A stretch of 64,000 nt of DNA from Paenibacillus sp. JNUCC-31 (GCF_014844075.1 NZ_CP062165.1:1054001-1118000); one strand, 5' to 3'. Counted from the first letter of the stretch, positions 33,699 through 43,282 are shown. The notes: a model not told the origin generated them from the sequence alone. Numbers and translations are program-made.

Positions 33699-35651
33699 TC
33701 CTTCCTCCTTGGTATGATCATGAATATCATTCAGAACATCGCTCATATAGATGCGTATGGTAGATCCCTGTTCCACCCGTGCTCCTGGCTTTGGCGCCTG
33801 GTTAATAACATATTTGCCACTGCCGGATTTGGCCAGCATAAAATTCATATTCAGATCCTCATACAAGTCTTCGACCGTAGCTCCTGTCAGATCGGGAACC
33901 GTCACAATTTTGGTCTCTCCATACTTGTATTGTTTGGCTACCTGATCCTTACGAACAGGAACATTCATGTAATGCAACGAATCCTCAAGAATGTTCTGCA
34001 CAATCGGAGCCGCAACCACGCCACCAAACTGAATCCCTTTCGGATTATCCACCGCAGTATACACAACAATCTGTGGATCGTCAGCTGGAGCAAAACCAAT
34101 AAAAGATACGATATGCTCGGTAGAAGAATAACGTCCATTAATGACCTTCTGGGCTGTACCCGTTTTGCCGCCAACCCGATATCCATCGATGAACGCGGGA
34201 CGTCCCGTTCCTTTGGCAACTACACTTTCCAGGGCTTCACGCACTTGCTTGGACGTAGCTTCCGAGATCACTTGTCGAACCAGTTCCGGCTTGGCTTCTT
34301 CCATCACTTCTCCCGTTACCGGATGAACCCATGCCTTAGTAACATAGGGCTTGTATAGTTTGCCACCATTAATGGCTGCTGACACAGCAGCTACTTGTTG
34401 AATCGGTGTAACGGAAACCCCTTGACCAAAAGCAGTGGTTGCAAGCTCTACAGGTCCTACACGTGACAGTTTGAACAGAATACCGCTGGCCTCACCACTC
34501 AGGTCGATTCCTGTTTTCGTGCCGAATCCAAAGTCTTTAATGTAAGAAAATAACGATTCTTTGCCAAGCTTCTGCCCTAAAGCAACAAACCCGGGGTTGC
34601 AGGAGTTTTCCACGACCTGCAGGAAGGTCTGACTTCCATGGCCGCCCTTTTTCCAGCAGCGCAAGCGAGCGCCCCCGACTTCAACAAATCCGGGATCATA
34701 GAACTGATCCTGGGTCAGATTGACCTTTTTCTCTTCCAGTGCCGCTGCGAGCGTAATGATCTTAAACGTTGAACCTGGTTCGTAAGTCATCCAGATCGGT
34801 AAGTTCCGGTTGTATACTTCGGAAGGATATTGCTGATAATCCGCCGGTTCATAGCCCGGTCTGCTGGCCATGCCAAGAATTTCGCCCGTTTTGGGATTCA
34901 TGGCAATGGCAAGCGCCGAGTTGGCCTGGAATTTGACCATGGCCTGATCCAGCTCTCGTTCCATGATGGACTGTATCGATTTATCAATAGTCAGTTTCAG
35001 GTTCAGACCATCCTTCGGTTCCACATACTTCTCAGATGAGCCCGGCATAAGCCTTCCGGCCGCATCGGACAAGTAGGACACACTGCCATTCAAACCGTTC
35101 AACTTGTCATCATATTTTTTTTCGACGCCCGTCAGCCCCTGATTATCAATGCCCGTAAATCCAAGAATATGAGCCGCCAGATCGTCATAAGGATAAAAGC
35201 GTTTATTATCCTCGGCAACAACGATACCCGGAAGCTTCAAATCACGGATGTGCTGAGCCTTCTCCATCGTAATTTTGCGGCCACCGGGTTGTAGTCGGAC
35301 AATTAATTCTCTCTTCTTGATGGTTGCCAGCACTTTCTCTTCGGTCATCCCCAGCAAAGGAGCAAGCGCTCTTGCTGTTGTTTCCGCTTCTTTCACCTGA
35401 GCAGGAATCGCCATAATGGTCGGAGTTGTCACGTTATAGGCCAGAGAAGTTCCATTCCGATCCAGAATTTCTCCCCGTTTGGCTGAATAGGGGATGTTGC
35501 GCCGCCAGGATTCTTCCGCTTTCGCCGACAATTCCGGGCCTTCCCCAAGTTGTACATAAGCAAGCCTGATCACCAGGGCAGAAAATAACAACACTAAAAT
35601 CATTAAACTCCACAGCAGCCTGCGCCGCAGATTTACGCTTGATCCCTTCAC
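33687..35651 (-). CDS. spoVD: Class B penicillin-binding protein SpoVD
   Basis: A 654-residue transpeptidase with one N-terminal membrane helix and a PBP dimer domain ('ILDRNGTSLAYNV'). The transpeptidase domain carries 'EPGSTFKI' (serine SxxK), 'ENSCNPGF' (SxN) and 'GGKTGTAQ' (KTG). One C-terminal PASTA domain follows ('TVPDLTGATVEDLYEDL'). SpoVD-type enzymes work with SpoVE on the spore cortex. GTG start behind GGGGGGAT. It follows pbpB by 93 bp, the Bacillus order pbpB-spoVD-murE. Whether it is also used in growth cannot be told from sequence. Confidence 0.92.
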   Translation of the reverse strand: MKGSSVNLRRRLLWSLMILVLLFSALVIRLAYVQLGEGPELSAKAEESWRRNIPYSAKRGEILDRNGTSLAYNVTTPTIMAIPAQVKEAETTARALAPLLGMTEEKVLATIKKRELIVRLQPGGRKITMEKAQHIRDLKLPGIVVAEDNKRFYPYDDLAAHILGFTGIDNQGLTGVEKKYDDKLNGLNGSVSYLSDAAGRLMPGSSEKYVEPKDGLNLKLTIDKSIQSIMERELDQAMVKFQANSALAIAMNPKTGEILGMASRPGYEPADYQQYPSEVYNRNLPIWMTYEPGSTFKIITLAAALEEKKVNLTQDQFYDPGFVEVGGARLRCWKKGGHGSQTFLQVVENSCNPGFVALGQKLGKESLFSYIKDFGFGTKTGIDLSGEASGILFKLSRVGPVELATTAFGQGVSVTPIQQVAAVSAAINGGKLYKPYVTKAWVHPVTGEVMEEAKPELVRQVISEATSKQVREALESVVAKGTGRPAFIDGYRVGGKTGTAQKVINGRYSSTEHIVSFIGFAPADDPQIVVYTAVDNPKGIQFGGVVAAPIVQNILEDSLHYMNVPVRKDQVAKQYKYGETKIVTVPDLTGATVEDLYEDLNMNFMLAKSGSGKYVINQAPKPGARVEQGSTIRIYMSDVLNDIHDHTKEEGQEP

Positions 35652-35744
35652 GAAAAGATCCCCCCACTCGTCCCAAAATCATGATTGTGTTCCATTCATG
35701 AATATTCAGGACAACCGGGGGTTAGAACAAGCTGTCAGTGATCC

Positions 35745-38075
35745 CTATGGAAGCGAAGTCTCATCTGATGTCTCGGCAGACGATTCGGTCTCATTTGAAG
35801 GTGTGGTTGTCGTACTTGTTTTCCCCGCTTCTTCCGTGTTCACCGCTTCATCAGATTCCACTTGGTTATTAGCCTTATCTTCTGACGTTGGATCAGAAGA
35901 CTCAGGAGCCTCATCTGCTATACCGGTAACCGCCGCTTTGGCTGTCTGCAAGCTAAGCTGAACCGTTCTCTGTTCGCCTGACACCTGCTCCGTTTGCTTC
36001 ACGACATACCCTTCGCCTTTAACGGTTACGCCCACTTTCATAAGAGAAAGTACTTCAAGTGCATCCCGGAGAGATTCACCTGTCAGATCAGGGATTTTCA
36101 TCTTGCTACTCTCTTCGGTCAGCAGATAGATTCGCTGACCCGGATTCATGGACGCACCCGGTACAGGGTACTGACGAATAACACTTTCACCTTGACCGAG
36201 CGTTTCATAGGCAATCCCTGCGTTCAAAAGCTGGCTTCTGGCCTGTTTCGCTGTCTTACCTGACAGATCAGGAGCTTTGGCTTGAACGACCGGAGTTGTT
36301 TTTGACTTTTTGTCAGTGGTTTTCACCGTATCTTTCGGGACTCCCATATATTGAAGAGCTTGACTGGCAATCTTTTTGAATACCGGTGCGGCGGCTTTCC
36401 CTCCGCCAATATTGGCACCGTCCGGCTGGTCAATCACAACCAGGATCGCAATTTTAGGATTATTTACGGGTGCAAAACCGATAAACGAAACGACGTCTTT
36501 GGATTTACTGTAATCCCCGTTGACAACTTTTCTGGCCGTACCGGTTTTACCAGCCACACGATACCCTTCAATGTAAGCATTACGTCCTGTACCAATCGTC
36601 TGATCTGCAACAACCTGCTCTAGGTACCCGCTCACCAGTTTGGAAGATTCTTTGGAAATGACCTGACGAACGACTTTAGGCTTGATCACTTCGGATGAAC
36701 CGTCATTTGGATTGATAATCTCCTTCACCAAGTGCGGCTCCATGAGTTTCCCACCGTTGGCAATGGCCGAAACGGCTGCTACCTGCTGGATTGGTGTTAC
36801 CTGTACAAGACCATGACCATAGGCGGCTGTGGCAATTTCGGATTTATAAACCAGCGGCTTGATTGGTGAAGCTGATTCACTCGGCAGATCAATGCCCGTC
36901 TTTTTACCAAAACCGAATTGGTCTATGTAATGACGCAAACGTTCACCGCCAAGCATGTTATAGCCCAAATTAACAAACGCAATATTACTTGAACGTTTAA
37001 CACCTTCCAAGTAGGAAATTCGACCATAAGCGTGACCGTTGTCACTGATTGGGTAACCCCCGATATAGATCCGCTTGGATTCAAACGTGGCGTTAGGATC
37101 AAACAGCTTCTCTTCAACTGCACCCGCCAAGGTAACAATTTTAAACGTAGACCCTGGCTCATAGATCGATTGTATAGCATGGTTAATAAAATTTTTCTGA
37201 TCTGGCGTATTCCCATAGGTATTAGGATTAAAGGTTGGCCAGTTCGCCATACCGAGAATTTCCATCGTATTGGGATCTGCAGCAATGACAGTCATACTCA
37301 GCGGATTGTACTGAGCTACTGCTTCTTTCATTGCATTTTCGATGTAGAACTGAATGGTATCATCGATTGTCAGCTTCAGATTATTCCCGTTTTGCGGAGG
37401 AAGATAGCTGTCCTGTGAATCGGGAAGCTTAATACCTTTGGCATCCTTCTGATAGTTCAGATAACCATCTGTACCTGTAAGCTGTTCATCGTAGGATAAT
37501 TCCAGACCGTTGACAGCCTTCCCATCACGACTCATATACCCCAGGAGATGAGAGGCAAGGGTTTCTTCAGGATAATATCTCTTCGATTCCTGTGTCATGA
37601 CAATCGCGTTTTGACCCTTGTAGTCATCTTTCAGTTTTTCGCGAAATTCTTCTACTTTTGCAGCCAAATCAGGGCTGATTTTATACCCTTCACTGCGTAC
37701 TTCACGTTGCTGAAAGAATGTCCCATCTTCCTTTTTGGCTGTTACAAGCGCACGCATTTCGCTCTCGTTTTTACCCAACAAACCAGACAATTTGTCAATA
37801 ACCACATCTTCAATGCCGAGCTGGTTAATTAGCTCCGGATTCACAGACACGGTGTATGCAGGAGAATCTGTCGCCAGAATGTTACCATTCCGGTCTGTGA
37901 TTGAACCACGACTAGCCTTGATAGTTTGTTCACGCTCTACCAAACCAGCGGCTTCTTCCTGCCAAAAACCGCTATTAACAACCTGAATAAAAAATATGCG
38001 GATTATTAATACAAGAAAAAAGAGGGTAATGCATCCCCCTATAAGCAACGTGCGCATCTTTATTCTTTTTACCAT
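35745..38075 (-). CDS. pbpB: Division penicillin-binding protein 2B (PbpB/FtsI-type)
   Basis: A 776-residue class B PBP for septal cross-linking. One membrane helix at about 10-30; a PBP dimer domain ('SITDRNGNILATDSPAY'); the transpeptidase domain with 'EPGSTFKIVTLAG', 'KRSSNIAFVNLG' and 'AGKTGTARKV'; two PASTA repeats ('APDLSGKTAKQARSQLL' and 'IPDLTGESLRDALEVL'). It ends in an unusual tail of about 65 residues made mostly of S, T, E and D, probably disordered. ATG behind AGAGGTG. It is 50 bp downstream of ftsL, its divisome partner. Confidence 0.93.
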   Translation of the reverse strand: MVKRIKMRTLLIGGCITLFFLVLIIRIFFIQVVNSGFWQEEAAGLVEREQTIKASRGSITDRNGNILATDSPAYTVSVNPELINQLGIEDVVIDKLSGLLGKNESEMRALVTAKKEDGTFFQQREVRSEGYKISPDLAAKVEEFREKLKDDYKGQNAIVMTQESKRYYPEETLASHLLGYMSRDGKAVNGLELSYDEQLTGTDGYLNYQKDAKGIKLPDSQDSYLPPQNGNNLKLTIDDTIQFYIENAMKEAVAQYNPLSMTVIAADPNTMEILGMANWPTFNPNTYGNTPDQKNFINHAIQSIYEPGSTFKIVTLAGAVEEKLFDPNATFESKRIYIGGYPISDNGHAYGRISYLEGVKRSSNIAFVNLGYNMLGGERLRHYIDQFGFGKKTGIDLPSESASPIKPLVYKSEIATAAYGHGLVQVTPIQQVAAVSAIANGGKLMEPHLVKEIINPNDGSSEVIKPKVVRQVISKESSKLVSGYLEQVVADQTIGTGRNAYIEGYRVAGKTGTARKVVNGDYSKSKDVVSFIGFAPVNNPKIAILVVIDQPDGANIGGGKAAAPVFKKIASQALQYMGVPKDTVKTTDKKSKTTPVVQAKAPDLSGKTAKQARSQLLNAGIAYETLGQGESVIRQYPVPGASMNPGQRIYLLTEESSKMKIPDLTGESLRDALEVLSLMKVGVTVKGEGYVVKQTEQVSGEQRTVQLSLQTAKAAVTGIADEAPESSDPTSEDKANNQVESDEAVNTEEAGKTSTTTTPSNETESSAETSDETSLP

Positions 38076-38125
38076 CGGTACACCTCTTTTGCTTCAGCAT
38101 TTTGTATGGATGGATACAAAATGTT

Positions 38126-38554
38126 CTACTTATTGGCTGGATCCGAGGATGATTCAGTACCTGCCGAGTTCGATGTACTCGTTGAGCGAGGCACAAAAAT
38201 GACATCCTTGCCGGAAGCCTCAACATAACCAAGTTTGCGAGCATTCTCGATGACCAAATTGTTCAGTTTTTCTTTTTCTACTTGCAGATTTGCAATGGCT
38301 TTCTCTGCTTCTCTCACGTCGGACAACGTCGTCTGTGCCTGCTTGTTAAGCTCATAGATGTGAGCATAGCGCGACATCATTACACCGCCGACAACAATAA
38401 CAGCAATCAGAGTAATCAGATACAAAAATTTTTCGCGTGCCGGAAGACCGGTACGACGGGTCACCACTTTGGTGGTTTCCTTGTACCGCTGCTGGGTCAC
38501 ACGCTCTTGGGACGCTTTTTCTTTCACTGCCAGATTACCACGTGTATATGCCAT
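38126..38554 (-). CDS. ftsL: Cell division protein FtsL
   Basis: A 142-residue bitopic protein: a basic cytoplasmic N-terminus, one membrane helix ('YLITLIAVIVVGGVMM'), then a leucine-zipper-like coiled coil ('AEKAIANLQVEKEKLNNLVIENARKL') and a short S/T-rich tail. FtsL pairs with DivIC and DivIB in the divisome. Sequence conservation in the family is low, so topology plus position between rsmH and pbpB carry the call. ATG behind TGGAGGAG. Confidence 0.88.
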   Translation of the reverse strand: MAYTRGNLAVKEKASQERVTQQRYKETTKVVTRRTGLPAREKFLYLITLIAVIVVGGVMMSRYAHIYELNKQAQTTLSDVREAEKAIANLQVEKEKLNNLVIENARKLGYVEASGKDVIFVPRSTSTSNSAGTESSSDPANK

Positions 38555-38577
38555 ACAAAGGCTCCTCCACTCTGTTT

Positions 38578-39528
38578 TTACAATTTCTCGGCTACGCGCA
38601 GCTTCGCTGAACGAGCACGGGAGTTCTCGGCCAGTTCCGTTTCCGTCGGACTTAGCGGCTTTCTGTTCACTAAACGCAAGACACCCTTACCACCGCATAC
38701 ACACAACGGAAAATCGGGAGGGCATGTACATTTCTCCAGATAACTGCTAAAGATCTGTTTGCAAATCCGGTCTTCAAGTGAGTGAAAGGTAATAACAGAG
38801 ACACGTCCACCTGGCGCCAGACACCGAACCGCCTGATGTAACCCTTCCTCGAACGCACCAAGCTCATCATTTACTGCAATTCGCAACGCCTGGAAGCTGC
38901 GCTTCGCAGGATGTCCTCCGGTACGACGCGCTGCCGCAGGAATGCCTTCTTTAATCAATTCTACCAGTTCACCAGTCGTCTCAATCGTCGATTGCTTCCG
39001 TTTCTCTACAATGACACGAGCAATTCTTCTAGAGAATTTCTCTTCACCATAACGATACAATACGCGTGCAATCTCCTCTTCCGGCCATTCGTTAACGATC
39101 TCCTTGGCAGTGAGGGATGCATCCTGATCCATACGCATATCCAGAGGAGCATCGTGATTGTAGCTGAATCCACGTTCCCCTTCGTCAAATTGTGGAGAGG
39201 ATACCCCCAAATCGTACAAAATCCCATCAACCTGTGGTACGCCATCTTTCATCAGTACATCCAGTTCCTTAAGAACCTGCTCCAGATCACGAAAATTGGT
39301 TTTGACCAATGTAATTCGCTCTCCGTACGGAGCCAATTTTTCACGTGCGTTATCCAAAGCCCAATCATCCTGATCAAGTGCGATCAGACGTCCCTCTGGA
39401 CCGAGCTTGGAAGCAATCACGGAACTATGTCCCGCGCCGCCTAAAGTGCAGTCCACGTATATACCGTCCTGCTTGATGTTTAAACCCTCTGTTGCCTCTT
39501 CTTTGAGTACGGTTATGTGGTGAAACAA
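38578..39528 (-). CDS. rsmH: 16S rRNA C1402 N4-methyltransferase RsmH
   Basis: A 316-residue SAM-dependent methyltransferase acting in the ribosomal decoding centre. '[17 protein letters not shown]' is the SAM-binding loop, with '[10 protein letters not shown]', '[22 protein letters not shown]' and '[18 protein letters not shown]' after it. The late '[14 protein letters not shown]' is diagnostic. TTG start at 39528 behind AGGAGGGG. It lies 18 bp after mraZ, as in almost all dcw clusters. Confidence 0.96.
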   Translation of the reverse strand: MFHHITVLKEEATEGLNIKQDGIYVDCTLGGAGHSSVIASKLGPEGRLIALDQDDWALDNAREKLAPYGERITLVKTNFRDLEQVLKELDVLMKDGVPQVDGILYDLGVSSPQFDEGERGFSYNHDAPLDMRMDQDASLTAKEIVNEWPEEEIARVLYRYGEEKFSRRIARVIVEKRKQSTIETTGELVELIKEGIPAAARRTGGHPAKRSFQALRIAVNDELGAFEEGLHQAVRCLAPGGRVSVITFHSLEDRICKQIFSSYLEKCTCPPDFPLCVCGGKGVLRLVNRKPLSPTETELAENSRARSAKLRVAEKL

Positions 39529-39546
39529 CCTGCACCCCTCCTGACT

Positions 39547-39984
39547 TTATAGATCAAAATTAAAATCGACCAGCTTTTCGGCAATGTCGTTGAATGCTTC
39601 TTCGGATTGATTGAAATAACTCTCCCATATGCCTTTGCTCCAAATCTCCACCCGGTTCGACACACCAAGGACAACGCAATCTTTGTCCAGCTTGGCATAC
39701 TCTCTAAGATTGCCCGGCAAATTTACCCTGCCCTGTTTGTCCAATTCACATTCGGTGGCACCCGAGAAAAAAAAGCGGGTAAACGCACGTGCATCAGATT
39801 TCATTAATGGCAGTGCTTTGAGCTTCTGTTCCATGACCCCCCACTCCTCCATGGGGTACACGAAAAGACACTGGTCCAAACCCCGTGTGACAACGAAAGA
39901 AGGTCCCAGAGATTCGCGGAATTTAGCCGGAATAATAACCCGACCCTTATCATCAATGCTATGTTGGAACTCCCCCATAAACAT
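39547..39984 (-). CDS. mraZ: Transcriptional regulator MraZ
   Basis: A 145-residue protein with two AbrB-like SpoVT/MraZ half-domains, each with the DxxGR core: '[17 protein letters not shown]' and '[17 protein letters not shown]'. MraZ forms large rings and binds direct repeats before its own gene. I start at ATG 39984 ('MFMGEFQH', the family start); a GTG four codons upstream overlaps its own ribosome binding site. First gene of the dcw cluster, with its own promoter and three operator-like repeats upstream. Confidence 0.95.
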   Translation of the reverse strand: MFMGEFQHSIDDKGRVIIPAKFRESLGPSFVVTRGLDQCLFVYPMEEWGVMEQKLKALPLMKSDARAFTRFFFSGATECELDKQGRVNLPGNLREYAKLDKDCVVLGVSNRVEIWSKGIWESYFNQSEEAFNDIAEKLVDFNFDL

Positions 39985-40000
39985 TGGCCCACTCACTCCT

Positions 40001-40030
40001 CACCCGTTTCTCCCACTTTGCCCCACTTTC
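40001..40030 (-). promoter_or_regulatory. MraZ operator: three 10-bp direct repeats
   Basis: On the minus strand three adjacent decamers read GAAAGTGGGG, CAAAGTGGGA and GAAACGGGTG. They keep a common AAAGTGGG-like core at a strict 10-base spacing. This matches the style of the TGGG direct repeats bound by MraZ in other bacteria. They start about ten bases after the -10 box, so binding would block early transcription. Confidence 0.65.
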
Positions 40031-40039
40031 CACCACCTA

Positions 40040-40068
40040 AGCATAATAGATTCGCACAAAAAAATCAA
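40040..40068 (-). promoter_or_regulatory. Promoter of mraZ and the dcw cluster
   Basis: On the minus strand TTGATT (40063-40068) is 17 bases from TATGCT (40040-40045). Both boxes have two mismatches to the sigma-A consensus but exact spacing, and the position just before the MraZ repeats supports the call. Confidence 0.6.
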
Positions 40069-40109
40069 AACCCTTCTTGCTTGCTTTACTTTTTTAATTT
40101 CGTAATTGC

Positions 40110-40150
40110 AAAAAAACGTCTTTGATCCTGTCAGTCAGGATCAAAGACGT
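40110..40150 (-). terminator. Intrinsic terminator after ahcY
   Basis: ACGTCTTTGATCCTG and its complement (40116-40150) form a 15-base perfect stem with a small loop; on the minus strand it is followed by six or more U residues. It separates ahcY from the mraZ promoter. Confidence 0.9.
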
Positions 40151-40256
40151 TTCCCGTTTACGAACAATCGCACGTACACCGCATATGAGCCATTCATCAA
40201 TTAACCATTGTAAACCCTTTGAATCACTTTATCAGCTTGTAATTAATGGATTCCTC

Positions 40257-41522
40257 TTAGAATTTCCAGCTATCCAGATATTTTTCCTGCTCCGCTGACA
40301 GGGAGTCGATGGCAATGTTCAAGCTTTCCAATTTGTAACTTGCGACCTGCTGGTCGATGTCATAAGGTACATTAACAACGGTTTTACCCAAGCTCTCATA
40401 GTTCTCGCTTACATAACGCAGACCCAGCGCCTGCAAAGCAAACGTCGTATCCATAATCTCGGCAGGATGTCCATCTGCTGCACCCAGGTTTACAAGACGT
40501 CCTTCAGCCAGCAAATACATTTTACGACCATCTTTGAAACGATATTCTTCAATGTTGCGGCGTACTGTGCGGATTGAATCCGAACGTTTGGCAAGCTCAG
40601 GTTTGTTCACTTCCACATCAAAGTGTCCAGCATTGCTCAGGATCGCTCCATCTTTCATTACATCGTAATGCTCTCCAGTAATCACATCTTTATTGCCCGT
40701 AACCGCGATGAAAAAATCACCCAGCTTGGCTGCTTCCACCATGGTCATAACACGGAATCCGTCCATATGCGCTTCTACAGCCTTGATAGGATCAATTTCC
40801 GTTACGATTACATTCGCTCCCAATCCTTTGGCTCGCATCGCTACGCCTTTACCACACCAACCGTAACCCGCTACAACCACATTCTTGCCTGCAACGACCA
40901 GATTCGTTGTACGGATGATCCCGTCAAATGCAGATTGACCTGTACCGTAACGGTTGTCAAACAGGTATTTGCAATAAGCGTCATTGACTGCAACCATCGG
41001 GAATCGCAATTGGCCTTCTTTCGCCAAAGCTTTCAGACGAATGATGCCCGTTGTCGTTTCCTCTGCTCCACCACGAATGGTGGCAGCAAGATCCGGACGC
41101 TCCGATGCAATAATTGTGGCGAAATCCCCACCATCATCAATAATCAGGTCAGGTTTTACCTCCAGTGCACGGAGCTGCAATTCCTTGAATTCAACAGGAT
41201 CCGGATTATGTTTGGCGTACACCGTAACTCCATCTTCAACCAGAGCTGCACAGACATCGTCCTGTGTTGACAATGGGTTACTATGCGTAATGGTAACTTC
41301 TGCACCACCAGCCTGAATGACTTTTGCCAGATAAGCCGTTTTAGCCTCAAGGTGGAGACAAATTGCTACTTTCAAGCCTTTAAACGGCAGATCTTCTTCA
41401 AATTGGCGACGAATGCGGTTCAATACCGGCATATGCGCTTCTACCCAATCAATTTTTAAATGACCTTCCGAAGCAAGTCCCATATCCTTCACAATACTGT
41501 TTTGCAAAGCAGGTGTTGTCAT
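40257..41522 (-). CDS. ahcY: Adenosylhomocysteinase (S-adenosylhomocysteine hydrolase)
   Basis: A 421-residue NAD-dependent enzyme splitting S-adenosylhomocysteine into adenosine and homocysteine. 'GGAEETTTGIIRLKAL', 'NDAYCKYLFDNRYGTGQS' (catalytic lysine and aspartate), the NAD loop 'VVAGYGWCGKGVA' and 'SNAGHFDVE' are in place. It is short and ends in '...YLDSWKF', without the usual C-terminal K-Y pair that reaches into the neighbouring subunit's NAD site, a feature of the archaeal-like form. ATG behind AGGGGGAAAAGG. It is 41 bp downstream of bshC, probably in one transcript. Bacillus itself relies on the Pfs/LuxS or YrhAB route. Confidence 0.9.
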   Translation of the reverse strand: MTTPALQNSIVKDMGLASEGHLKIDWVEAHMPVLNRIRRQFEEDLPFKGLKVAICLHLEAKTAYLAKVIQAGGAEVTITHSNPLSTQDDVCAALVEDGVTVYAKHNPDPVEFKELQLRALEVKPDLIIDDGGDFATIIASERPDLAATIRGGAEETTTGIIRLKALAKEGQLRFPMVAVNDAYCKYLFDNRYGTGQSAFDGIIRTTNLVVAGKNVVVAGYGWCGKGVAMRAKGLGANVIVTEIDPIKAVEAHMDGFRVMTMVEAAKLGDFFIAVTGNKDVITGEHYDVMKDGAILSNAGHFDVEVNKPELAKRSDSIRTVRRNIEEYRFKDGRKMYLLAEGRLVNLGAADGHPAEIMDTTFALQALGLRYVSENYESLGKTVVNVPYDIDQQVASYKLESLNIAIDSLSAEQEKYLDSWKF

Positions 41523-41563
41523 TCCTTTTCCCCCTCAATATATTCCTACTATTATAAAGGTCA

Positions 41564-43195
41564 CTACAATGTGATCACTTGGTGTTGTCCACGGAATTCG
41601 CACTGACTTTCAATCAGCTGCCCAATCCACTCGGTTCCATAACGATTCAGGTAAAAGAGCGCACTATGTACTCGTTCCTGCGGTTTGTTCATGGGAAAAA
41701 GTGAATTCTGAATTCCGTTCCAGTGCCTTAGGCTCACATTGTGTTTTTCTTTGATCGCCTTATGGGTCTGCTGTTGTAGATACTGTATCTGTTCGCTGAT
41801 TTTGCCTACATTGGTTTCTCCAATTCGGTCCAGACCAGGATGAATCTCTGCAATCTGGTCAAGCAATGGTTGATATAGATCGGCGAACGCTTGTTGAACT
41901 CTCCCAAACTGTTCATCCACCTGGAAGGTCTCCTGCAGTGCCAGCCATTGCTTCTTCCTATCTTCCATATGATATTGAACGTCCTGGAAAGAAAGACCGT
42001 ACTGCTCCATATGTTTGCGATGAACATCTTCCAAAATGGTAAAGGACAAGCGCGGCAGCAAAATAGGCATCTGCAATCCGAACTGCCGGAACGCTTCACG
42101 CGTCAATCCCCAATAGGCAATCTCCCCCTGACCCAAAATAACAGCCGCTACAGGCAATATGGAGTCTTGCATCAATGGCCGTGTCAATACATTGTTGCTA
42201 AACCGCTCGGGATGTTCAGCCAACTCCTGAAGCAGTCGCTCTTCTGTAAACGAAACCAGACCTTTACGGTCGCTGTACAAGCCGTCTTTCAACATCAGAA
42301 GCAACCGTGCCCCATCATGTATGTAAAACAGATTGGCCCCATCTTCCGCGACTTCAGCTGGCATGGCATATCCGGCTTGTTCCAACGCGGAGGCACCTTG
42401 TGCATATGCTTGCCGTAAGGTCCCATTTTCACGAATCAAACGCTCAAATACAGGCTGCTCAAGCCTGCGCAAGTCTGGATCTGCGGCATCCATCAGAACA
42501 AGTCCAGTGCTGCCAAACAAGGCTGAAATTAATCGGGCAAATGCATCACTTAGGTTCGAGCTGGATTGATGTATCTCGGTAATCAGCTTCATTAAACCTG
42601 GTTTGTGTATTGTATCCGGTAACAACTGCTCCACCTGCTCCAGCACAGTCATCCATTGTTCCGTTTCCACACGGACATAACTCACGGAATCCCTGCCTGC
42701 AAACCGCCCTTGTAACTTGATCTTCTTCATGTCCCCGCTGGCGTCAGGCAAGTATGTGTGGTTCACTTCATCCCAGTCATGGTCTTCTCCTGCAATCCAA
42801 AAAACGGGAACGACTGGCCGTTGTAGCCTGTTCTCCGCTTCCCGCGCAGCTGCAACCACACTTGCTGCTTTGTAAATTACAAACAACGGACCTGTAAGCA
42901 GGCCGCTTTGCTGTCCTCCCGTAACAACCAACGCATCTTGTTCCGCGAGACGAGTGATGGACTCATGTACTGCACTATGATCGTTCACCCGCTTATTATA
43001 TATACGTAGATATTCTGCCAGGCTTTGACGGGGTATGCGTGTGTTTTCCGATTGGTCCAGCCACTCGGCACGTGTATGCAGCCCCGATTCCCAGCGTATA
43101 TCATATTCGTAAAGGCCACGCGCAGCATCCCTTGAACAGACATAGTCTTCTGCAAGTCGCGTTCCGCTGCGGAGTGCCTCGGTCATACCTTTCAT
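41564..43195 (-). CDS. bshC: Bacillithiol biosynthesis cysteine-adding enzyme BshC
   Basis: A 543-residue protein that adds cysteine to GlcN-malate in the last step of bacillithiol synthesis. Rossmann-like core motifs are 'VVTGGQQSGLLTGPLFVIYKA' shortened here to its central GGQQSGLLTGP, 'PVFWIAGEDHDWDEVNH' and 'QDSILPVAAVILGQGEIAYW'. The C-terminal third is a long coiled coil ('ISEQIQYLQQQTHKAI') ending in 'LFPMNKPQERVHSALFYL'. ATG behind AGGAGGCAG. In Bacillus bshC directly precedes mraZ; here ahcY is between them. Confidence 0.93.
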   Translation of the reverse strand: MKGMTEALRSGTRLAEDYVCSRDAARGLYEYDIRWESGLHTRAEWLDQSENTRIPRQSLAEYLRIYNKRVNDHSAVHESITRLAEQDALVVTGGQQSGLLTGPLFVIYKAASVVAAAREAENRLQRPVVPVFWIAGEDHDWDEVNHTYLPDASGDMKKIKLQGRFAGRDSVSYVRVETEQWMTVLEQVEQLLPDTIHKPGLMKLITEIHQSSSNLSDAFARLISALFGSTGLVLMDAADPDLRRLEQPVFERLIRENGTLRQAYAQGASALEQAGYAMPAEVAEDGANLFYIHDGARLLLMLKDGLYSDRKGLVSFTEERLLQELAEHPERFSNNVLTRPLMQDSILPVAAVILGQGEIAYWGLTREAFRQFGLQMPILLPRLSFTILEDVHRKHMEQYGLSFQDVQYHMEDRKKQWLALQETFQVDEQFGRVQQAFADLYQPLLDQIAEIHPGLDRIGETNVGKISEQIQYLQQQTHKAIKEKHNVSLRHWNGIQNSLFPMNKPQERVHSALFYLNRYGTEWIGQLIESQCEFRGQHQVITL

Positions 43196-43282
43196 GAGGT
43201 CTGCCTCCTATCTGCTTCAAAGAGCCTTTCTTGATTGTACCGAATGAGTGCCCTCTTCGTCAAAAGAAAGTGCATCAAAAAA

